Part shown: positions 23,125 through 33,704 of the stretch, one piece after another
Layout of the letters: each line of letters begins with the position of its first letter
Numbering within the stretch: position 1 is the first letter of the stretch
NCBI RefSeq assembly: GCF_900115065.1
Contig: NZ_FOVE01000013.1
Span: forward strand, 36,928 to 100,927
Source of the DNA: Formivibrio citricus
GTDB lineage: Bacteria; Pseudomonadota; Gammaproteobacteria; Burkholderiales; Chitinibacteraceae
DNA: 64,000 nt
Direction of reading: 5' to 3'
Notes under the pieces: generated by a model
Databases searched by the model: none
What the model was told of the DNA's origin: nothing
The model's input: the letters and a program-made list of their open reading frames with translations, nothing else
Translations under genes and position numbers: made by a program

Positions 23125-24899
23125 TCTGCCTTGTCTTGTTCCTGTGCCGCCTTTTTGGCAGCGGCTTTTTCCTTGGCGGCGGCAATGCGCGCGGCCTTTT
23201 CGGCGTCGAGCGCGGCGCGCTCTTCGGGGCTCATCGCCGCCAGGCGGGCCTTTTCTTCCTCGCGCTTCTGCATCGCGGCGCGGATGCGGGCGGCTTTTTC
23301 CTCGTCCAGCGCTGGCTCGGTCGGGGCGGCCGGGGGCTCGACCAGCGGAGCGGATTCAACGTTCAGCGCGGCATTCTTGGCCGCAGCCCGCTCCATCGCC
23401 GCCTTGATGCGGGCCGCACGCTCGGCGTCCGCCGCATCGACCGGCGCGGCCTCGGAGTTCGCCTCGACGGCCTTGGGCGCGGCGCGCGCGGCCAGGCGTT
23501 CGGCCTTCTCGCGTTTTTCGCGCTCCTCGCGGAACTGGCGGAATTCGTGCCGCTGGCGCGCATGATCGGCCGCCTTCATCTGCCGCTCGTCGGCCCAGAT
23601 CTCGGACTTGGCGTAGCGGAAATAATCGACCAGCCGGATATGCGACGGGCAGACATATGCGCACGCGCCGCATTCGATGCAGTCGAAAAGCTGCCATTGT
23701 TCGAGCTTGTCGTAGCGCTTGCTGCGCGTGAACCAGTAGAAATCCATCGGCTGCAATTCGATCGGGCAGGCATCGGCGCACTTGCCGCAACGAATGCAGG
23801 GCATCTCCAGCGGTCGCGGCGGGAAATGCACCGCATCGCGCACGATGATGCAATTGCCGGCCTTGGACAGGCCAATGTCGAGGTTCGCCAGTTCGAAACC
23901 CATCATCGGGCCGCCATAGACGTAACCCGTCGCCTGCGGGCGCACGCCGGCCAGTTGCAGCAGTTCGTTCAACGGCGTACCGATCAGCGCTTCGTAGTTG
24001 CCGGGACGCTCGACGTTGCCAGTCAGCGTCACCACGCGCGAAATCGCCGGCTCGCCGAATTCAATCGCGCGCCAGATCGTGTACAGCGTGCCGACGTTGA
24101 AGCATTGAACGCCCAGATCGGTGGAGCGCACGCCGGACGGCACTTCGATGTTGGTCAGGAGCTTGATCAACTGCTTGGCCGCGCCCGAAGGGTACAGCGT
24201 CGGCACCACGCCGACGTCGGCCGGCAGGCCGCTGGCGCGGATCGCCTCACGCATGATTGCCACGGCTTCGGGCTTGTTGTCCTCGATGCCGACCAGAATC
24301 TGTTGCGCGCCCAGCAACTCGCGCACGATGGCCGCGCCGGCGAGGATGCCTTCGGCGCGCTCGCGCATCAGGCGGTCGTCACAGGTGATGTAGGGCTCGC
24401 ATTCGGCGCCGTTGACGATCAGCGTCTTGACCTTGCCCTTTTCGACGATCTTGAGGTGCGACGGAAAAATCGCCCCGCCCAGGCCGACGATGCCCATGTC
24501 GCGCAGGTGTTCGCGCACGATGCGCGGCTCGACGTTGCGCCAGTCCAGCGGCTGCCGGTCGATCCAGCGGTCTTCGCCATCCGGCTCGATCGTGATCGCC
24601 GGTTCGGACAGCCCGGACGGGTGCGCCAGCATGGCCGGTCCGATCGCCGTCACGATGCCGGAAGTCGGCGCATGCACGGCCACCGACAACGCACCATCCG
24701 GCGCGCCGATCTTCTGACCTTTCAGAACCCGCTCACCCACCTGCACCAGCGGGCGGGCACAATTGCCGACGCTTTGCAGCAGCGGCACGACCAGCTTCGA
24801 CGGCAAAGGCGCTGCCGCAATCGGCGCACCGCTCGAAAGATCCTTGAATTCCGGCGGATGTACGCCGCCGTGGAAGGGGAAAATGGTTCTGGAGTTCAT
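23121..24899 (-). CDS. rnfC: Rnf complex subunit RnfC
   Basis: 592 residues. The NADH/FMN-binding core has [12 protein letters not shown] and [17 protein letters not shown]. Two [4Fe-4S] motifs follow: [12 protein letters not shown] and [12 protein letters not shown]. The last about 130 residues form an Ala/Lys/Glu-rich tail with repeats such as [16 protein letters not shown] and [16 protein letters not shown], common in proteobacterial RnfC. ATG at 24899 overlaps the rnfB stop; the longer frame to 25010 lies within rnfB. Confidence 0.95.
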   Translation of the reverse strand: MNSRTIFPFHGGVHPPEFKDLSSGAPIAAAPLPSKLVVPLLQSVGNCARPLVQVGERVLKGQKIGAPDGALSVAVHAPTSGIVTAIGPAMLAHPSGLSEPAITIEPDGEDRWIDRQPLDWRNVEPRIVREHLRDMGIVGLGGAIFPSHLKIVEKGKVKTLIVNGAECEPYITCDDRLMRERAEGILAGAAIVRELLGAQQILVGIEDNKPEAVAIMREAIRASGLPADVGVVPTLYPSGAAKQLIKLLTNIEVPSGVRSTDLGVQCFNVGTLYTIWRAIEFGEPAISRVVTLTGNVERPGNYEALIGTPLNELLQLAGVRPQATGYVYGGPMMGFELANLDIGLSKAGNCIIVRDAVHFPPRPLEMPCIRCGKCADACPIELQPMDFYWFTRSKRYDKLEQWQLFDCIECGACAYVCPSHIRLVDYFRYAKSEIWADERQMKAADHARQRHEFRQFREEREKREKAERLAARAAPKAVEANSEAAPVDAADAERAARIKAAMERAAAKNAALNVESAPLVEPPAAPTEPALDEEKAARIRAAMQKREEEKARLAAMSPEERAALDAEKAARIAAAKEKAAAKKAAQEQDKAE

Positions 24900-25462
24900 G
24901 CTTGCTTTTTCACCTTCAGCGGAATCACCGGGTAATGCCATTTCCAGCTGGTCAGGTTTTCCGGAACCGGCTTCATCGAAATGCAATTGACCGGGCAAGG
25001 GGCCACGCACAGTTCACAGCCCGTGCATTCCTTGACCAGCACGGTATGCAGGTGTTTGGCGCTGCCGACGATGGCATCGACCGGACAGGCTTGCAGGCAC
25101 AGGGTGCAACCGATGCAGAGGTTCTCATCGATGACTGCATACGATTTGGGCTTCTCGACCTGCACTTCCGCCGACATGGGAACGAAATCCTTGCCCAGAA
25201 GATCGGCAAGCTTGCGTACCCCGTCTTCGCCACCGGGAACACACAGATTGATTTCGGCCTCGCCCGCCGCCAGCGCCGTGGCATACGGCTTGCAGCCCGG
25301 ATAGCCGCACTGCCCGCACTGGGTCTGCGGCAAGATTTCGTCGATCTTGTCGACCAGCGGGTCGTCATCCACCTTGTACTTGATCGCAGCGAAACCGAGC
25401 ACTGCGCCGAGTACGACAGCCAGCACGACCATGATGAGAATGGCTTCAAGAAAAGCGATCAT
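24896..25462 (-). CDS. rnfB: Rnf complex subunit RnfB (ferredoxin-like)
   Basis: 188 residues. An N-terminal membrane helix is followed by the 4Fe-4S domain [13 protein letters not shown] with a later Cys at INLCVPGG. Two ferredoxin clusters, [16 protein letters not shown] and [16 protein letters not shown], complete the electron entry path. It lies 7 bp downstream of rnfA. Confidence 0.96.
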   Translation of the reverse strand: MIAFLEAILIMVVLAVVLGAVLGFAAIKYKVDDDPLVDKIDEILPQTQCGQCGYPGCKPYATALAAGEAEINLCVPGGEDGVRKLADLLGKDFVPMSAEVQVEKPKSYAVIDENLCIGCTLCLQACPVDAIVGSAKHLHTVLVKECTGCELCVAPCPVNCISMKPVPENLTSWKWHYPVIPLKVKKQA

Positions 25463-25469
25463 GTCTGCC

Positions 25470-26051
25470 TCACTTCACCAAGCCGGAAAAGCCCATGAAA
25501 GCCAGGCTCATCAGGCCGGCCGTCATGAATGCAATCGGGGTTCCACGGAAAAGCGACGGAATATCCGCGCCCTCCAGACGTTCGCGAATTGAGGCAAACA
25601 GGATCAGCACGAGCGAAAACCCGAAAGCGCTGCCAAAACCGAACACCAGCGATTCCAGCAGGTTGTGCTTCATCGACACGTTGAGAAGCGGCACGCCCAG
25701 CACCGCGCAATTGGTAGTAATCAGCGGCAGGTAAATGCCCAGCACCTGATACAGCACCGGGCTGGTCTTGTGGATAAACATTTCGGTGAACTGCACGATG
25801 CCGGCAATCACCACGATGAAACCCAGCGTACGCAGGTATTCGATATTCCAAGCCACCAGCAACTGATCCAGCAACCAGGACGTACCGCACCCCAGCGTCA
25901 GCACGAAGGTCGTGGCAATACCCATGCCCACGGAGGCTTCCAGCTTCTTGGAAACCCCCATGAACGGACACAGGCCGAGAATGCGCACCAGCACCACGTT
26001 GTTGACCAGCACGGCGCCAAGCAACAGCAGCAGGTAATGTTGAAGATCCAT
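25470..26051 (-). CDS. rnfA: Rnf complex subunit RnfA
   Basis: 193 residues, six membrane helices. The cysteine motifs [12 protein letters not shown] and [14 protein letters not shown] are those shared with RnfE/NqrD-E. It is the first gene of the operon, 122 bp after pyrD on the same strand. That gap contains two hairpins and probably the rnf promoter. Confidence 0.96.
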   Translation of the reverse strand: MDLQHYLLLLLGAVLVNNVVLVRILGLCPFMGVSKKLEASVGMGIATTFVLTLGCGTSWLLDQLLVAWNIEYLRTLGFIVVIAGIVQFTEMFIHKTSPVLYQVLGIYLPLITTNCAVLGVPLLNVSMKHNLLESLVFGFGSAFGFSLVLILFASIRERLEGADIPSLFRGTPIAFMTAGLMSLAFMGFSGLVK

Positions 26052-26067
26052 GGCTTCACCAGTGGCA

Positions 26068-26087
26068 AGCGGGGCCTGCGCCCCGCT
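26068..26087 (-). terminator. G/C hairpin between pyrD and rnfA
   Basis: AGCGGGGC and GCCCCGCT form an 8-bp stem with loop CTGC. No T run follows on the minus strand, so this is weak as an intrinsic terminator and could sit in the rnf leader. A further perfect repeat TATATAGC/GCTATATA (26158-26180) overlaps the pyrD stop. Confidence 0.35.
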
Positions 26088-26173
26088 CGTTGTCTATTGA
26101 AAACTATTGCGGATTATCCGCCCGCCCTTATGGCGTTTCAACCACAATCGCGGCATGTATATAGCTGATTTGG

Positions 26174-27211
26174 CTATATATGATTCGCCCGTTGTTGCTG
26201 AAGGGCGGCGGCGCAATCCCGAACCAGATCGGGACCGCGATAGACCAGCCCGCTGTAGACCTGCACCAGCTGGGCTCCGGCCAGCGTTTTTTCCACGGCA
26301 CCTTCGCCATCGAGAATGCCGCCCACGCCAATGACCGGAATACCGCTGCCATGCAGGATGCCGGCCAGCTCGCGGATCACCGAAGTGGCACGCGCGCACA
26401 CCGGTGCTCCGGACAGACCGCCCATTTCCCCGCCATGCGGCAGATGCTCGACTCCCGCACGGGAAATGGTGGTATTGGTGGCAATGACCGCGTCGAAGTG
26501 GTGGCGAATCACGCGCTCGGCGATATCGCGAATCTGAACGGGGTCAAGATCGGGCGCGATCTTGAGCGCCAGCGGTACATAGCGGTCATGCTCGCGCGCG
26601 AGCTCCGTCTGCCGACTCTTGAGTGCGGAGAGCAGCTTTTCCAGCTCTTCCGATTCCTGCAACTGACGCAGATTTTTGGTGTTGGGCGAAGAAATATTGA
26701 CTGCGACGTAGCTCGCCAGCGGATAAACCTTGTCCAGGCAGATCAGGTAATCGTTGACGGCCTGCTCGATCGGCGTGTCGAAATTCTTGCCGATGTTGAT
26801 ACCGAGAACGCCCCGGTAGCCGCTGTTGCGCACGTTCTGCACCAGCTTGTCCACGCCGTCGTTGTTGAAGCCCATGCGGTTGATGATGCCTTCTGCGGCC
26901 GGCAGGCGGAACATGCGCGGCTTGGGGTTGCCTGGCTGCGGACGCGGCGTGACGGTGCCGATCTCGATGTGCCCGAAACCGAAACGCGACAGCGCCATGA
27001 TGTGGTCGCCATTCTTGTCCATCCCCGCGGCCAGCCCGACGGCATTGGGAAACTCGATCCCCATCACCGTGACCGGCGCGCGGACCGGCTTGGGCATCAA
27101 CCATTTCAGGAGCCCCAGGTTTTCCAGCAGGTCCAGCCCCCGAAGCGACAGCTTGTGGGCTTGTTCCGGGTCGATCATGAAAAGAAACGGGCGCAGCAAT
27201 CGGTACAGCAT
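26174..27211 (-). CDS. pyrD: dihydroorotate dehydrogenase (quinone), class 2
   Basis: 345 residues. The N-terminal membrane-associating helix ([18 protein letters not shown]) marks the quinone-linked class. FMN and substrate motifs include [13 protein letters not shown], the active-site region [15 protein letters not shown] with the catalytic serine, and ATNTTISR. It oxidises dihydroorotate at the inner membrane in pyrimidine synthesis. pyrE lies elsewhere in the window (58659). Confidence 0.96.
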   Translation of the reverse strand: MLYRLLRPFLFMIDPEQAHKLSLRGLDLLENLGLLKWLMPKPVRAPVTVMGIEFPNAVGLAAGMDKNGDHIMALSRFGFGHIEIGTVTPRPQPGNPKPRMFRLPAAEGIINRMGFNNDGVDKLVQNVRNSGYRGVLGINIGKNFDTPIEQAVNDYLICLDKVYPLASYVAVNISSPNTKNLRQLQESEELEKLLSALKSRQTELAREHDRYVPLALKIAPDLDPVQIRDIAERVIRHHFDAVIATNTTISRAGVEHLPHGGEMGGLSGAPVCARATSVIRELAGILHGSGIPVIGVGGILDGEGAVEKTLAGAQLVQVYSGLVYRGPDLVRDCAAALQQQRANHI

Positions 27212-27240
27212 CGGTTATTCCAGTATCGACTTGAAGAGAA

Positions 27241-28095
27241 TCAAGCGTTGCGCTTGAGGTATGCGTCAAAAGTATTTTGCATGAGCGTGGCAACCGTCAT
27301 CAGCCCCACGCCGCCCGGCACCGGAGTGATCCAGGAGGCGCGCTCGCTCGCCGCTTCGAATTCCACGTCGCCGCACAGCTTGCCATTTGGCAAACGATTG
27401 ATACCCACGTCGATGACCACCGCTCCCGGCTTGATCCAGTCGCCCTTGACCAGCCCCGGAACACCGGCCCCGGCCACGACGATGTCGGCCTCGCGCGCCT
27501 TGGCGGCACTGTCTTTGGAAAAGCGGTGGCACACCGTCACGGTCGCCCCGGCCAGCAGCAATTCCAGCGCCATCGGGCGGCCCACGATATTGGATGCGCC
27601 CACGATCACCGCATCCGCCCCCTTGATCTGGATACCGGTGCGCTGCAACAGCGTCATCACGCCGCGCGGCGTGCAGGACCGCAGGGTAGGCAGGCGCAAC
27701 GCCAGCCGGCCCATGTTGTAGGGGTGAAAGCCATCCACATCCTTGGCCGGATCGATCATCTCGATGATGGCTTCGGCGTCGATATGCTTGGGCAGCGGCA
27801 ACTGCACCAGAATACCGTCCACACTGTCGTCGGCATTCAGACGCGCCACCAGAGCCAGCAGCTCGGCCTCAGTCACGGTCTCCGGCAGGTCATACGCTAC
27901 CGACTGGATGCCGGCATTGGCACACTGGCGCTTCTTGTTGCCGACGTACACTTGCGACGCCGGATTATCGCCTACCAGGATCACGGCCAGGCTAGGCGCG
28001 CGCTTACCCGCCGCAACACAGGCATCCACCCTGGCACGAACATCACCGATGATTTCCTGGGAAATCAGCTTGCCATCCAGAATCTGCGCAGCCAT
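27241..28095 (-). CDS. folD: bifunctional methylenetetrahydrofolate dehydrogenase/cyclohydrolase
   Basis: 284 residues with [14 protein letters not shown] (catalytic Lys/Tyr region), [13 protein letters not shown], the NADP-binding [18 protein letters not shown] and [17 protein letters not shown]. It interconverts methylene-, methenyl- and formyl-tetrahydrofolate. ATG at 28095 with AGGGG upstream is preferred over the longer frame to 28155. It is 29 bp upstream of pyrD on the same strand and divergent from the tRNA unit. Confidence 0.96.
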   Translation of the reverse strand: MAAQILDGKLISQEIIGDVRARVDACVAAGKRAPSLAVILVGDNPASQVYVGNKKRQCANAGIQSVAYDLPETVTEAELLALVARLNADDSVDGILVQLPLPKHIDAEAIIEMIDPAKDVDGFHPYNMGRLALRLPTLRSCTPRGVMTLLQRTGIQIKGADAVIVGASNIVGRPMALELLLAGATVTVCHRFSKDSAAKAREADIVVAGAGVPGLVKGDWIKPGAVVIDVGINRLPNGKLCGDVEFEAASERASWITPVPGGVGLMTVATLMQNTFDAYLKRNA

Positions 28096-28192
28096 CCGCG
28101 TACACCCCTGCCTTGAAATATCGAATTTTTTGAAAAAAGCCGCGTATTTTCGCACCGATCCGCGTTACCCTCAATGGCAGCCGAAGCACGGC

Positions 28193-28221
28193 TTGACGCG
28201 CGACGCTATCGCGCGTATATT
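28193..28221 (+). promoter_or_regulatory. sigma-70 promoter of the tRNA-Pro/Arg/His unit
   Basis: TTGACG (28193-28198) and TATATT (28216-28221) are separated by 17 bp, followed by a GC-rich discriminator. The first tRNA starts 12 bp later, so the leader is very short. Confidence 0.75.
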
Positions 28222-28233
28222 TCGCCCTCTCAT

Positions 28234-28310
28234 CGGGGCGTAGCGCAGCCTGGTAGCGCATCTGCTTTGGGAGCAGAGGGTCGCGAGTTCGAATCCCGCC
28301 GCCCCGACCA
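28234..28310 (+). tRNA. tRNA-Pro (anticodon TGG)
   Basis: 77 nt with encoded CCA. Acceptor CGGGGCG pairs with CGCCCCG, the T arm contains GTTCGAATC, and the anticodon loop reads CTTTGGG. First of three tRNAs in one transcription unit. Confidence 0.96.
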
Positions 28311-28344
28311 AAGCCTTCCAGAACGCTATTGCATCCGTTTCCGG

Positions 28345-28421
28345 GCGCCCGTAGCTCAACTGGATAGAGCAACGGCCTTCTAAGCCGTAGGTTACAGGTT
28401 CGATTCCTGTCGGGCGTGCCA
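28345..28421 (+). tRNA. tRNA-Arg (anticodon TCT)
   Basis: 77 nt with encoded CCA. Acceptor GCGCCCG pairs with CGGGCGT, and the anticodon arm is ACGGC-CTTCTAA-GCCGT. It is 34 bp after tRNA-Pro. Confidence 0.96.
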
Positions 28422-28494
28422 GCCCACGGCAAGATTGAACCCCGGCCCGGCAAGATTTATCGTTGAAGCAGCGCTTCAACAAACCGTTTCGGCG

Positions 28495-28570
28495 GTGGAT
28501 GTAGCTCAGTTGGTAGAGTCCAGGATTGTGATTCCTGTCGTCGTGGGTTCGAGTCCCATCATCCACCCCA
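28495..28570 (+). tRNA. tRNA-His (anticodon GTG)
   Basis: 76 nt with encoded CCA. The extra G at position -1, typical of tRNA-His, is encoded at 28494 opposite C73. The anticodon arm is CAGGA-TTGTGAT-TCCTG. It is the last tRNA before the terminator. Confidence 0.96.
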
Positions 28571-28586
28571 AGTAACACAAGCACTT

Positions 28587-28615
28587 AGCCCAGCCTTCAC
28601 GGTTGGGCTTTTTGC
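28587..28615 (+). terminator. Rho-independent terminator of the tRNA unit
   Basis: AGCCCA and TGGGCT form the stem, followed by TTTTTG and further T residues. It is 16 bp past tRNA-His; the MITE copy begins about 6 bp after it. Confidence 0.85.
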
Positions 28616-28620
28616 TTTCT

Positions 28621-28782
28621 AGTGGTCTGCTTCGTAAATAGCGGATACGAGAAAGCGTGGGATTCGAGTTTCTGGCAAGGCGCGAACCACAGCAATAGCC
28701 GTAGCTATTGCGAGGATGAGCAACGCGGCCAGGGGGTCGAAGACAAGCTTTATCGGTTCGTTCATTTGCGAAGCAGACCACT
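28621..28782. mobile_element. 162-bp MITE, copy 2
   Basis: The terminal inverted repeats AGTGGTCTGCTTCG and CGAAGCAGACCACT are perfect over 14 bp and continue to AAAT/ATTT with one mismatch. A TA lies at each boundary (28620-28621 and 28782-28783), as expected for a target duplication of the IS630/Tc1-mariner type. It contains no transposase and the hairpin CAATAGC-CGTA-GCTATTG. Its minus strand gives a spurious open frame shared with copy 1. Confidence 0.87.
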
Positions 28783-29003
28783 AGCGTTCATGTAGCCACC
28801 ATGTTGCTTTTTCCCGGCAACACCAAGCAACTTCAAATTGCAGACTTGCCCTCCTTCACCTGCACCCTCAGGTGTAATACGCATCCCATTCAAAATATGG
28901 TTTTACAGATTCAGGCGGGTTAGGTTCTTGGCGTACAATTTGCCGTAACCAATAACCGCAACTTGATGGCGGCCTCCTTCCGGCCTTCGCCAGAAATCAA
29001 AAA
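28783..29003. other. non-coding region upstream of hsdM
   Basis: 221 bp with no gene. It contains AT-richer patches and must hold the hsd promoter. TTGGCG-like and TACAAT-like hexamers occur at about 28928-28940 but are not spaced convincingly. No strong Shine-Dalgarno precedes hsdM. Confidence 0.4.
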
Positions 29004-30848
29004 ATGAACCACCAAGCCCTTTCATCCTTCATCTGGTCGGTTGCCGACCTTCTTCGTGGCGATTACAGGCAGTCTGAGTACGGCAAGGTCATCCTGCCCT
29101 TCACCATGCTGCGCCGTCTGGACTGCGTCCTCGAAGCCACCAAGCCCGCCGTGCTGGCGGAGCTGGAAGCCAAGACCAAGGCTGGTTTGAATCCGGACCC
29201 ATTTCTTCAGCGTAAAACGGGAAATCTCGGCTTCTACAACACCTCCCCGCTAGACCTCGTGAAGCTCTTGGGCGACCAGGACCACATCCGCCAGAACCTC
29301 TACGCCTATGTGCAGGCCTTCTCGCCAGCGGCGCGCGACATCTTCGAGCGCTTTGATTTCTATGCGCAGATCGAACGGCTCGCCAAGGCCAACTTGCTGT
29401 ACCTGGTCACCGAAAAGTTCGCCAACATCGACCTGCACCCGCAGGTGGTGGATAACGCCCAGATGGGCCTGATGTTCGAGGAGCTGATTCGCAAGTTTGC
29501 CGAAATCTCGAACGAGACGGCGGGGGAGCATTTCACCCCGCGTGAAGTCATCCGTCTGATGGTGAACCTGCTGTTCATCGAGGACGACGACGTGCTCACC
29601 CCCGGCAATGCCGTCGTGCGCACCATCTACGATCCCACTGCCGGCACCGGCGGCATGCTCTCAGTGGCAGGCGAATACCTGCTGGAGCACAACCCGCAGG
29701 CACGGCTCACGATGTTCGGCCAGGAGCTCAACGACGAGTCCTATGCCATCTGCAAGGCCGACATGCTCATCAAGGGGCAGGACGTGGGCAACATCGTGGC
29801 CGGCAACACGCTGTCCGACGACGGACACAACGGCCGCAAGTTCGACTACATGCTCTCCAATCCGCCTTTCGGCGTGGAGTGGAAGAGGGTCGAAAAGGTC
29901 GTGCGCCAGGAGCACGAGCAAAAAGGTTTCGACGGCCGCTTCGGCCCCGGCCTGCCGCGCGTGTCAGATGGCTCCATGCTCTTCCTGATGCATCTGCTCT
30001 CCAAGATGCGCCCAGCGCAGGATGGCGGCAGCCGCTTCGGCATCGTCCTCAACGGCTCGCCGCTCTTCACTGGCGGCGCCGGCAGCGGCGAATCCGAAAT
30101 CCGCCGCTACGTGCTGGAGAACGACCTCGTGGAAGCCATCATCGGCCTGCCCACCGACATGTTCTACAACACCGGCATTGCCACCTACGTCTGGATTCTC
30201 TCCAACCGCAAGACAGATGACCGCAAGGGCTTGGTGCAGCTTATCGACGCCAGCAGCTTCTGGCAGAAGATGCGCAAAAGCCTCGGCTCCAAGCGCAAGG
30301 AGATGAGCGACGAGCACATCGCCACCGTTACCCGGCTGTTTGGCGGCTTCACCGAGGCAGAATACATCACCGTGTTTGACGCGGCCGGCCAGCAAGTCGG
30401 CGAGCCGCAACTCGTGACCAATACCGACACGCCGCCTACGGCACCCGAAGGTGGCCGCCTCAAGCGCGTGCCCATTGCCCGCATCTTCAACAACGAAGAC
30501 TTCGGCTACACCACCATCACCGTCGAGCGCCCGCTCAAGGACGAAGCCGGGCAGGTGGTGCTAGGCGTAAAAGGCAAGCAAAAGGGCAAGCCGCAGGCTG
30601 ATAGCACCCTGCGCGATACCGAGAATGTGCCGCTCAGTGAAGACATTGCCGCCTACTTCAAGCGCGAAGTATTGCCGCACGCGCCGGATGCCTGGATGGA
30701 CGAAGAAAAGAGCAAGGTCGGCTATGAAATCCCGGTCAACCGCCACTTCTACGTCTTCGAGCCGCCGCGCAGCCTGCACGCCATCGACGAAGAGCTGAAG
30801 ACCGTCTCGGCCAACATCATGAAGATGCTGGAGGGGCTGGCGGAATGA
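29004..30848 (+). CDS. hsdM: type I restriction-modification system, methyltransferase subunit HsdM
   Basis: 614 residues. The N-terminal helical domain ([21 protein letters not shown]) is followed by the N6-adenine methyltransferase core: SAM site [18 protein letters not shown] and catalytic motif [12 protein letters not shown]. It methylates adenine at the sites chosen by HsdS and also forms part of the restriction complex. The C-terminal part (about 450-614) is long for the family and basic. It overlaps hsdS by 4 bp (ATGA). Confidence 0.96.
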   Translation: MNHQALSSFIWSVADLLRGDYRQSEYGKVILPFTMLRRLDCVLEATKPAVLAELEAKTKAGLNPDPFLQRKTGNLGFYNTSPLDLVKLLGDQDHIRQNLYAYVQAFSPAARDIFERFDFYAQIERLAKANLLYLVTEKFANIDLHPQVVDNAQMGLMFEELIRKFAEISNETAGEHFTPREVIRLMVNLLFIEDDDVLTPGNAVVRTIYDPTAGTGGMLSVAGEYLLEHNPQARLTMFGQELNDESYAICKADMLIKGQDVGNIVAGNTLSDDGHNGRKFDYMLSNPPFGVEWKRVEKVVRQEHEQKGFDGRFGPGLPRVSDGSMLFLMHLLSKMRPAQDGGSRFGIVLNGSPLFTGGAGSGESEIRRYVLENDLVEAIIGLPTDMFYNTGIATYVWILSNRKTDDRKGLVQLIDASSFWQKMRKSLGSKRKEMSDEHIATVTRLFGGFTEAEYITVFDAAGQQVGEPQLVTNTDTPPTAPEGGRLKRVPIARIFNNEDFGYTTITVERPLKDEAGQVVLGVKGKQKGKPQADSTLRDTENVPLSEDIAAYFKREVLPHAPDAWMDEEKSKVGYEIPVNRHFYVFEPPRSLHAIDEELKTVSANIMKMLEGLAE

Positions 30849-32170
30849 GCTTGCCGAGGTATCCGGAGTACAAGGACAGCGGGTTAAGTTGGCTCGGTCA
30901 AGTGCCTTCTCATTGGCGGGTCACGAAGACGAAGCACGTTTGTTCTTTCTCCACGGGATGGACCCCGCCCACAGGGAACTCTGCTGCATATGAGGGCAGC
31001 AATCTCTGGGCAAATATTTCAGACCTTGGAGCAAGGACTATTGCTGACACTGCCAAACGAATCAGTGATGAAGCTGCTGTGCAGTCCGGCATCGAACTAT
31101 CTCCCAAAGGGAGCCTACTGTTCAGCTTCAAGCTGTCGATAGGACAGGTTTCGTTTGCAGGTGCTGACATGTTTACCAATGAGGCAATTGCAACGTTTAG
31201 AGGCTCTGACCTGCTGGCTCTGCCATTTGCCTACTATGCTTTTCCGTTATTTCTCGTACAGAACGCGTCGGAAAACATATATGGGGCAAAACTCTTAAAT
31301 CAGGAACTGATTCGTGGAGCTGCATTTGCTCTTCCATCAGTAGAAGAACAAACCGCCATCGCCGCCTTCCTCGACCACGAAACGGCGAAAATCGATGGTC
31401 TGATTGCCGAGCAGGAAAAGCTCATCGCCCTGCTGGCCGAAAAGCGCCAGGCCACCATCTCCCACGCCGTCACCCGCGGCCTCAACCCGGCTGCACCGAT
31501 GCAGGATTCCGGCGTGGCGTGGCTGGGGGAGGTGCCGGCACATTGGGGGGTGACTCGGCTTAAGTACGCCACCAACGCTATCGTCGATTGTCCCCATGAA
31601 ACGCCAGCGTACGACGACACGGGGTCGTATCGGGTGATTCGTACTGCTGACGTTAGCGAGGGGAGGCTGCGCCGGGAAGGAATGTATTCCGTCACTCAGC
31701 AAGAGTTTATGCAACGCATACGACGCATGCCCCTAGAAAAGGATGACATCGTGTATGGGCGTGAGGGAGAGCGATGGGGGTTCGCGGCCCAAGTTCCAGA
31801 AAATGACATCTTCTGCTTGGGTCAGAGAATGATGCAGTTCCGTGCAGCAGCAGGGATGTACCCACGCTTCCTTATGTGGCAGCTAAATGCGCAAAGTACA
31901 TATCGACAGGGACAGATAGATACCGTCGGCGCCACTTCGCCGCACGTCAACGTTGGAACCATCAGGAATTATGTTTTGACGGAACCTCCTCCCCGCGAGC
32001 AAGAAGAAATCAGTACATTCCTCGATGCAGAAACAGTCAAGCTAGATGAACTTGATACAGAGGCCGAACTCGCAATCACCCTTTTGAAAGAACGCCGCTC
32101 CGCCCTCATAGCCGCCGCCGTCACCGGCCAGATTGATGTGCGTGAAGCTACAGGAAAGGCTGATACATGA
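30845..32170 (+). CDS. hsdS: type I restriction-modification system, specificity subunit HsdS
   Basis: 441 residues. Two target-recognition domains are each preceded by a repeated DSGxxWLGxVPxHW motif ([16 protein letters not shown] at the start, [15 protein letters not shown] near 220). Each ends in a conserved coiled coil with [20 protein letters not shown] or [20 protein letters not shown]. It determines the bipartite DNA site. The recognition domains are more AT-rich than flanking genes, as expected from their exchange by recombination. It overlaps both neighbours by 4 bp. Confidence 0.95.
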   Translation: MSLPRYPEYKDSGLSWLGQVPSHWRVTKTKHVCSFSTGWTPPTGNSAAYEGSNLWANISDLGARTIADTAKRISDEAAVQSGIELSPKGSLLFSFKLSIGQVSFAGADMFTNEAIATFRGSDLLALPFAYYAFPLFLVQNASENIYGAKLLNQELIRGAAFALPSVEEQTAIAAFLDHETAKIDGLIAEQEKLIALLAEKRQATISHAVTRGLNPAAPMQDSGVAWLGEVPAHWGVTRLKYATNAIVDCPHETPAYDDTGSYRVIRTADVSEGRLRREGMYSVTQQEFMQRIRRMPLEKDDIVYGREGERWGFAAQVPENDIFCLGQRMMQFRAAAGMYPRFLMWQLNAQSTYRQGQIDTVGATSPHVNVGTIRNYVLTEPPPREQEEISTFLDAETVKLDELDTEAELAITLLKERRSALIAAAVTGQIDVREATGKADT

Positions 32171-33051
32171 ACACCAGAGCCAAGACGATCCAGATCTTCC
32201 TGCCCGGCGGTGATCCGCAGGGTATTCGCGTGGCAGAGATTACGACGCGAATCGTGCAATTGATCGAAGTTCCGCGTGCGCTTCTGCCGGAATTTCTGAA
32301 GATGCCAGAGAGTGCACAGGTTGCCTTGTACTTCTTGGTGGGCGAGGCAGAAGATGGCGCGGAACGACGTGTGTACATAGGCCAGACGGGTGATTTGCCC
32401 GCAAGACTGGCGAAGCACAATAAAGAAAAGGCGTTCTGGGAGCGTGCGCTGGTACTGATTTCGCGTACCAACAGTTTGACCCAGACTCATGCGTTGTTTC
32501 TGGAGTGGTACAGCCTGCAGCGGGCAAAGCAGGCCGAGCGCTACGACCTGAGTGAGAACAAGAACGGCGGCAGCAAGCCCCATACGCCGGCGCCGCTGGA
32601 GGCTGATTGCCTGGAGATTTTCGAGACCGGACAGACTTTGCTGGCAACACTGGGCTACCCGGTGTTCGAGCCGGTGGCAAAGCCCACGGAAGCGGGCAAA
32701 CCGGCCGAATTGTTCCACTGCAAGCGTTCGGGCATCGAGGGGAAGGGGCTCTACACGCCGGAAGGCTTTGTGGTGCTCAAGGGTTCGCTTGGCCACCAAG
32801 CTGATGCGCCATCTATTGCCGGCACTTGGGCTGAGCATTTGCGCAACAAGCTGCGCGACAGCGGTGTCGTCCAGGTCAAGGCCGAGAGCATCGAGTTCCT
32901 GAAAGATCATCTGTTCGCATCCCCCAGCGCTGCTGCCGTTGCACTGCTGGGCCGCACGGCCAATGGCTGGGTCGAATGGAAATCGGCCGAGGGCAAGACA
33001 CTGGATGCACTGAAGCGGCAGGGCGGGACGGATTTGTCCGGGGGGCACTGA
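32167..33051 (+). CDS. GIY-YIG nuclease-domain protein with DUF4357
   Basis: 294 residues. The N-terminal GIY-YIG-like domain has VALYFLVGEAED and RVYIGQTGDLPARLAKHN followed by a conserved FLEWYSL helix. The C-terminal part (about 185-290) matches DUF4357 (KGLYTPEGFVVLKGSLG; TANGWVEWKSAEGKTLD). It is read in an ATGA overlap with hsdS, so it belongs to the hsd operon. Such genes are often found in type I restriction loci. It might add nuclease activity or modulate HsdR, but this is not established. Confidence 0.85.
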   Translation: MNTRAKTIQIFLPGGDPQGIRVAEITTRIVQLIEVPRALLPEFLKMPESAQVALYFLVGEAEDGAERRVYIGQTGDLPARLAKHNKEKAFWERALVLISRTNSLTQTHALFLEWYSLQRAKQAERYDLSENKNGGSKPHTPAPLEADCLEIFETGQTLLATLGYPVFEPVAKPTEAGKPAELFHCKRSGIEGKGLYTPEGFVVLKGSLGHQADAPSIAGTWAEHLRNKLRDSGVVQVKAESIEFLKDHLFASPSAAAVALLGRTANGWVEWKSAEGKTLDALKRQGGTDLSGGH

Positions 33052-33131
33052 TCCGCTAGCCTGTAGCCCGGCTGCAGGTTGGCCGGTTTTTTAGGGGTTG
33101 ATTGACTTGCCAAACCCTTGTCGCACAGGCA

Positions 33132-33157
33132 TATTCGCAATTCGCGAATAGCGAATA
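33132..33157. promoter_or_regulatory. nested inverted repeat, candidate autoregulatory operator
   Basis: TATTCGC (33132-33138) and GCGAATA (33151-33157) flank an inner palindrome TATTCGCGAATA-like (33140-33150). The whole ends 10 bp before the ATG of the winged-helix gene, overlapping where a ribosome or promoter would act. Antitoxins of AbiEi type repress at inverted repeats in this position. Confidence 0.6.
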
Positions 33158-33167
33158 AGGCAAAAAA

Positions 33168-33704
33168 ATGGAACTCAAACCCCAAGACTTGCTGGTGCTG
33201 CTGAAGGTGGCAGCCAATCCGCCGCAGCGCTGGACTTATGCCGCGCTGGGCGAGGCTTTGGCCATGAGCGCCTCGGAAACCCACGCCTGCGTGAAGCGGG
33301 CGATTGCCGCCGGGCTGGCCGTGTCGCTAGGGCGTGAAGGCTGGCAGCCGGTGCGCCCGGCTTTGCTGGAATTCATGCTACACGGTGCGCGTTATGTGTG
33401 GCCGGCCATCACCGGCCCAGCCAAGCGCGGGGTGCCGACCGCCTTTGGTGCCGAACCTCTGGCCAGTCTACTGAATGCCGCTCCCGGCGAAGCGCCGGTG
33501 TGGGCGCACGCCAAGGGCAGCGCCAAGGGGCCGACACTCTCCCCGCTCTATCGCACGGCGCCGCAAGCCGCACTGGCCGACCCGGCCTTGCATCGCCTGC
33601 TGGCCTTGCTCGATGCAGTACGCATGGGCCGGGCTCGCGAACGGGCAATGGCCTCAGAGCTGTTGAAGACGGCACTGGGAGGCGACAGCCATGAACCCCA
33701 ATGA
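33168..33704 (+). CDS. winged-helix regulator/antitoxin candidate (AbiEi-like role)
   Basis: 178 residues. An N-terminal winged-helix domain (DLLVLLKVAANPPQRWTYAALGEALAM, then SETHACVKRAIAAGLAV) is followed by a region of unknown fold containing VWPAITGPAKRGVPTAFG. The next gene begins 14 bp inside it and encodes a nucleotidyltransferase, the arrangement of AbiEi/AbiEii toxin-antitoxin pairs. An inverted repeat lies just upstream. I infer a self-repressing antitoxin or regulator; direct AbiEi homology cannot be verified here. Confidence 0.65.
   Translation: MELKPQDLLVLLKVAANPPQRWTYAALGEALAMSASETHACVKRAIAAGLAVSLGREGWQPVRPALLEFMLHGARYVWPAITGPAKRGVPTAFGAEPLASLLNAAPGEAPVWAHAKGSAKGPTLSPLYRTAPQAALADPALHRLLALLDAVRMGRARERAMASELLKTALGGDSHEPQ

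Noticed and set aside
23136..24935. A 599-residue open frame on the plus strand opposite rnfC
   Set aside because: rnfC on the other strand has full family motifs; the antisense product is R/H/G-rich with no motif and is a GC-driven shadow.
26158..26180. Perfect TATATAGC/GCTATATA repeat at the pyrD stop
   Set aside because: It overlaps the stop codon and has no T run or known operator context; kept only as a remark with the pyrD-rnfA hairpin.
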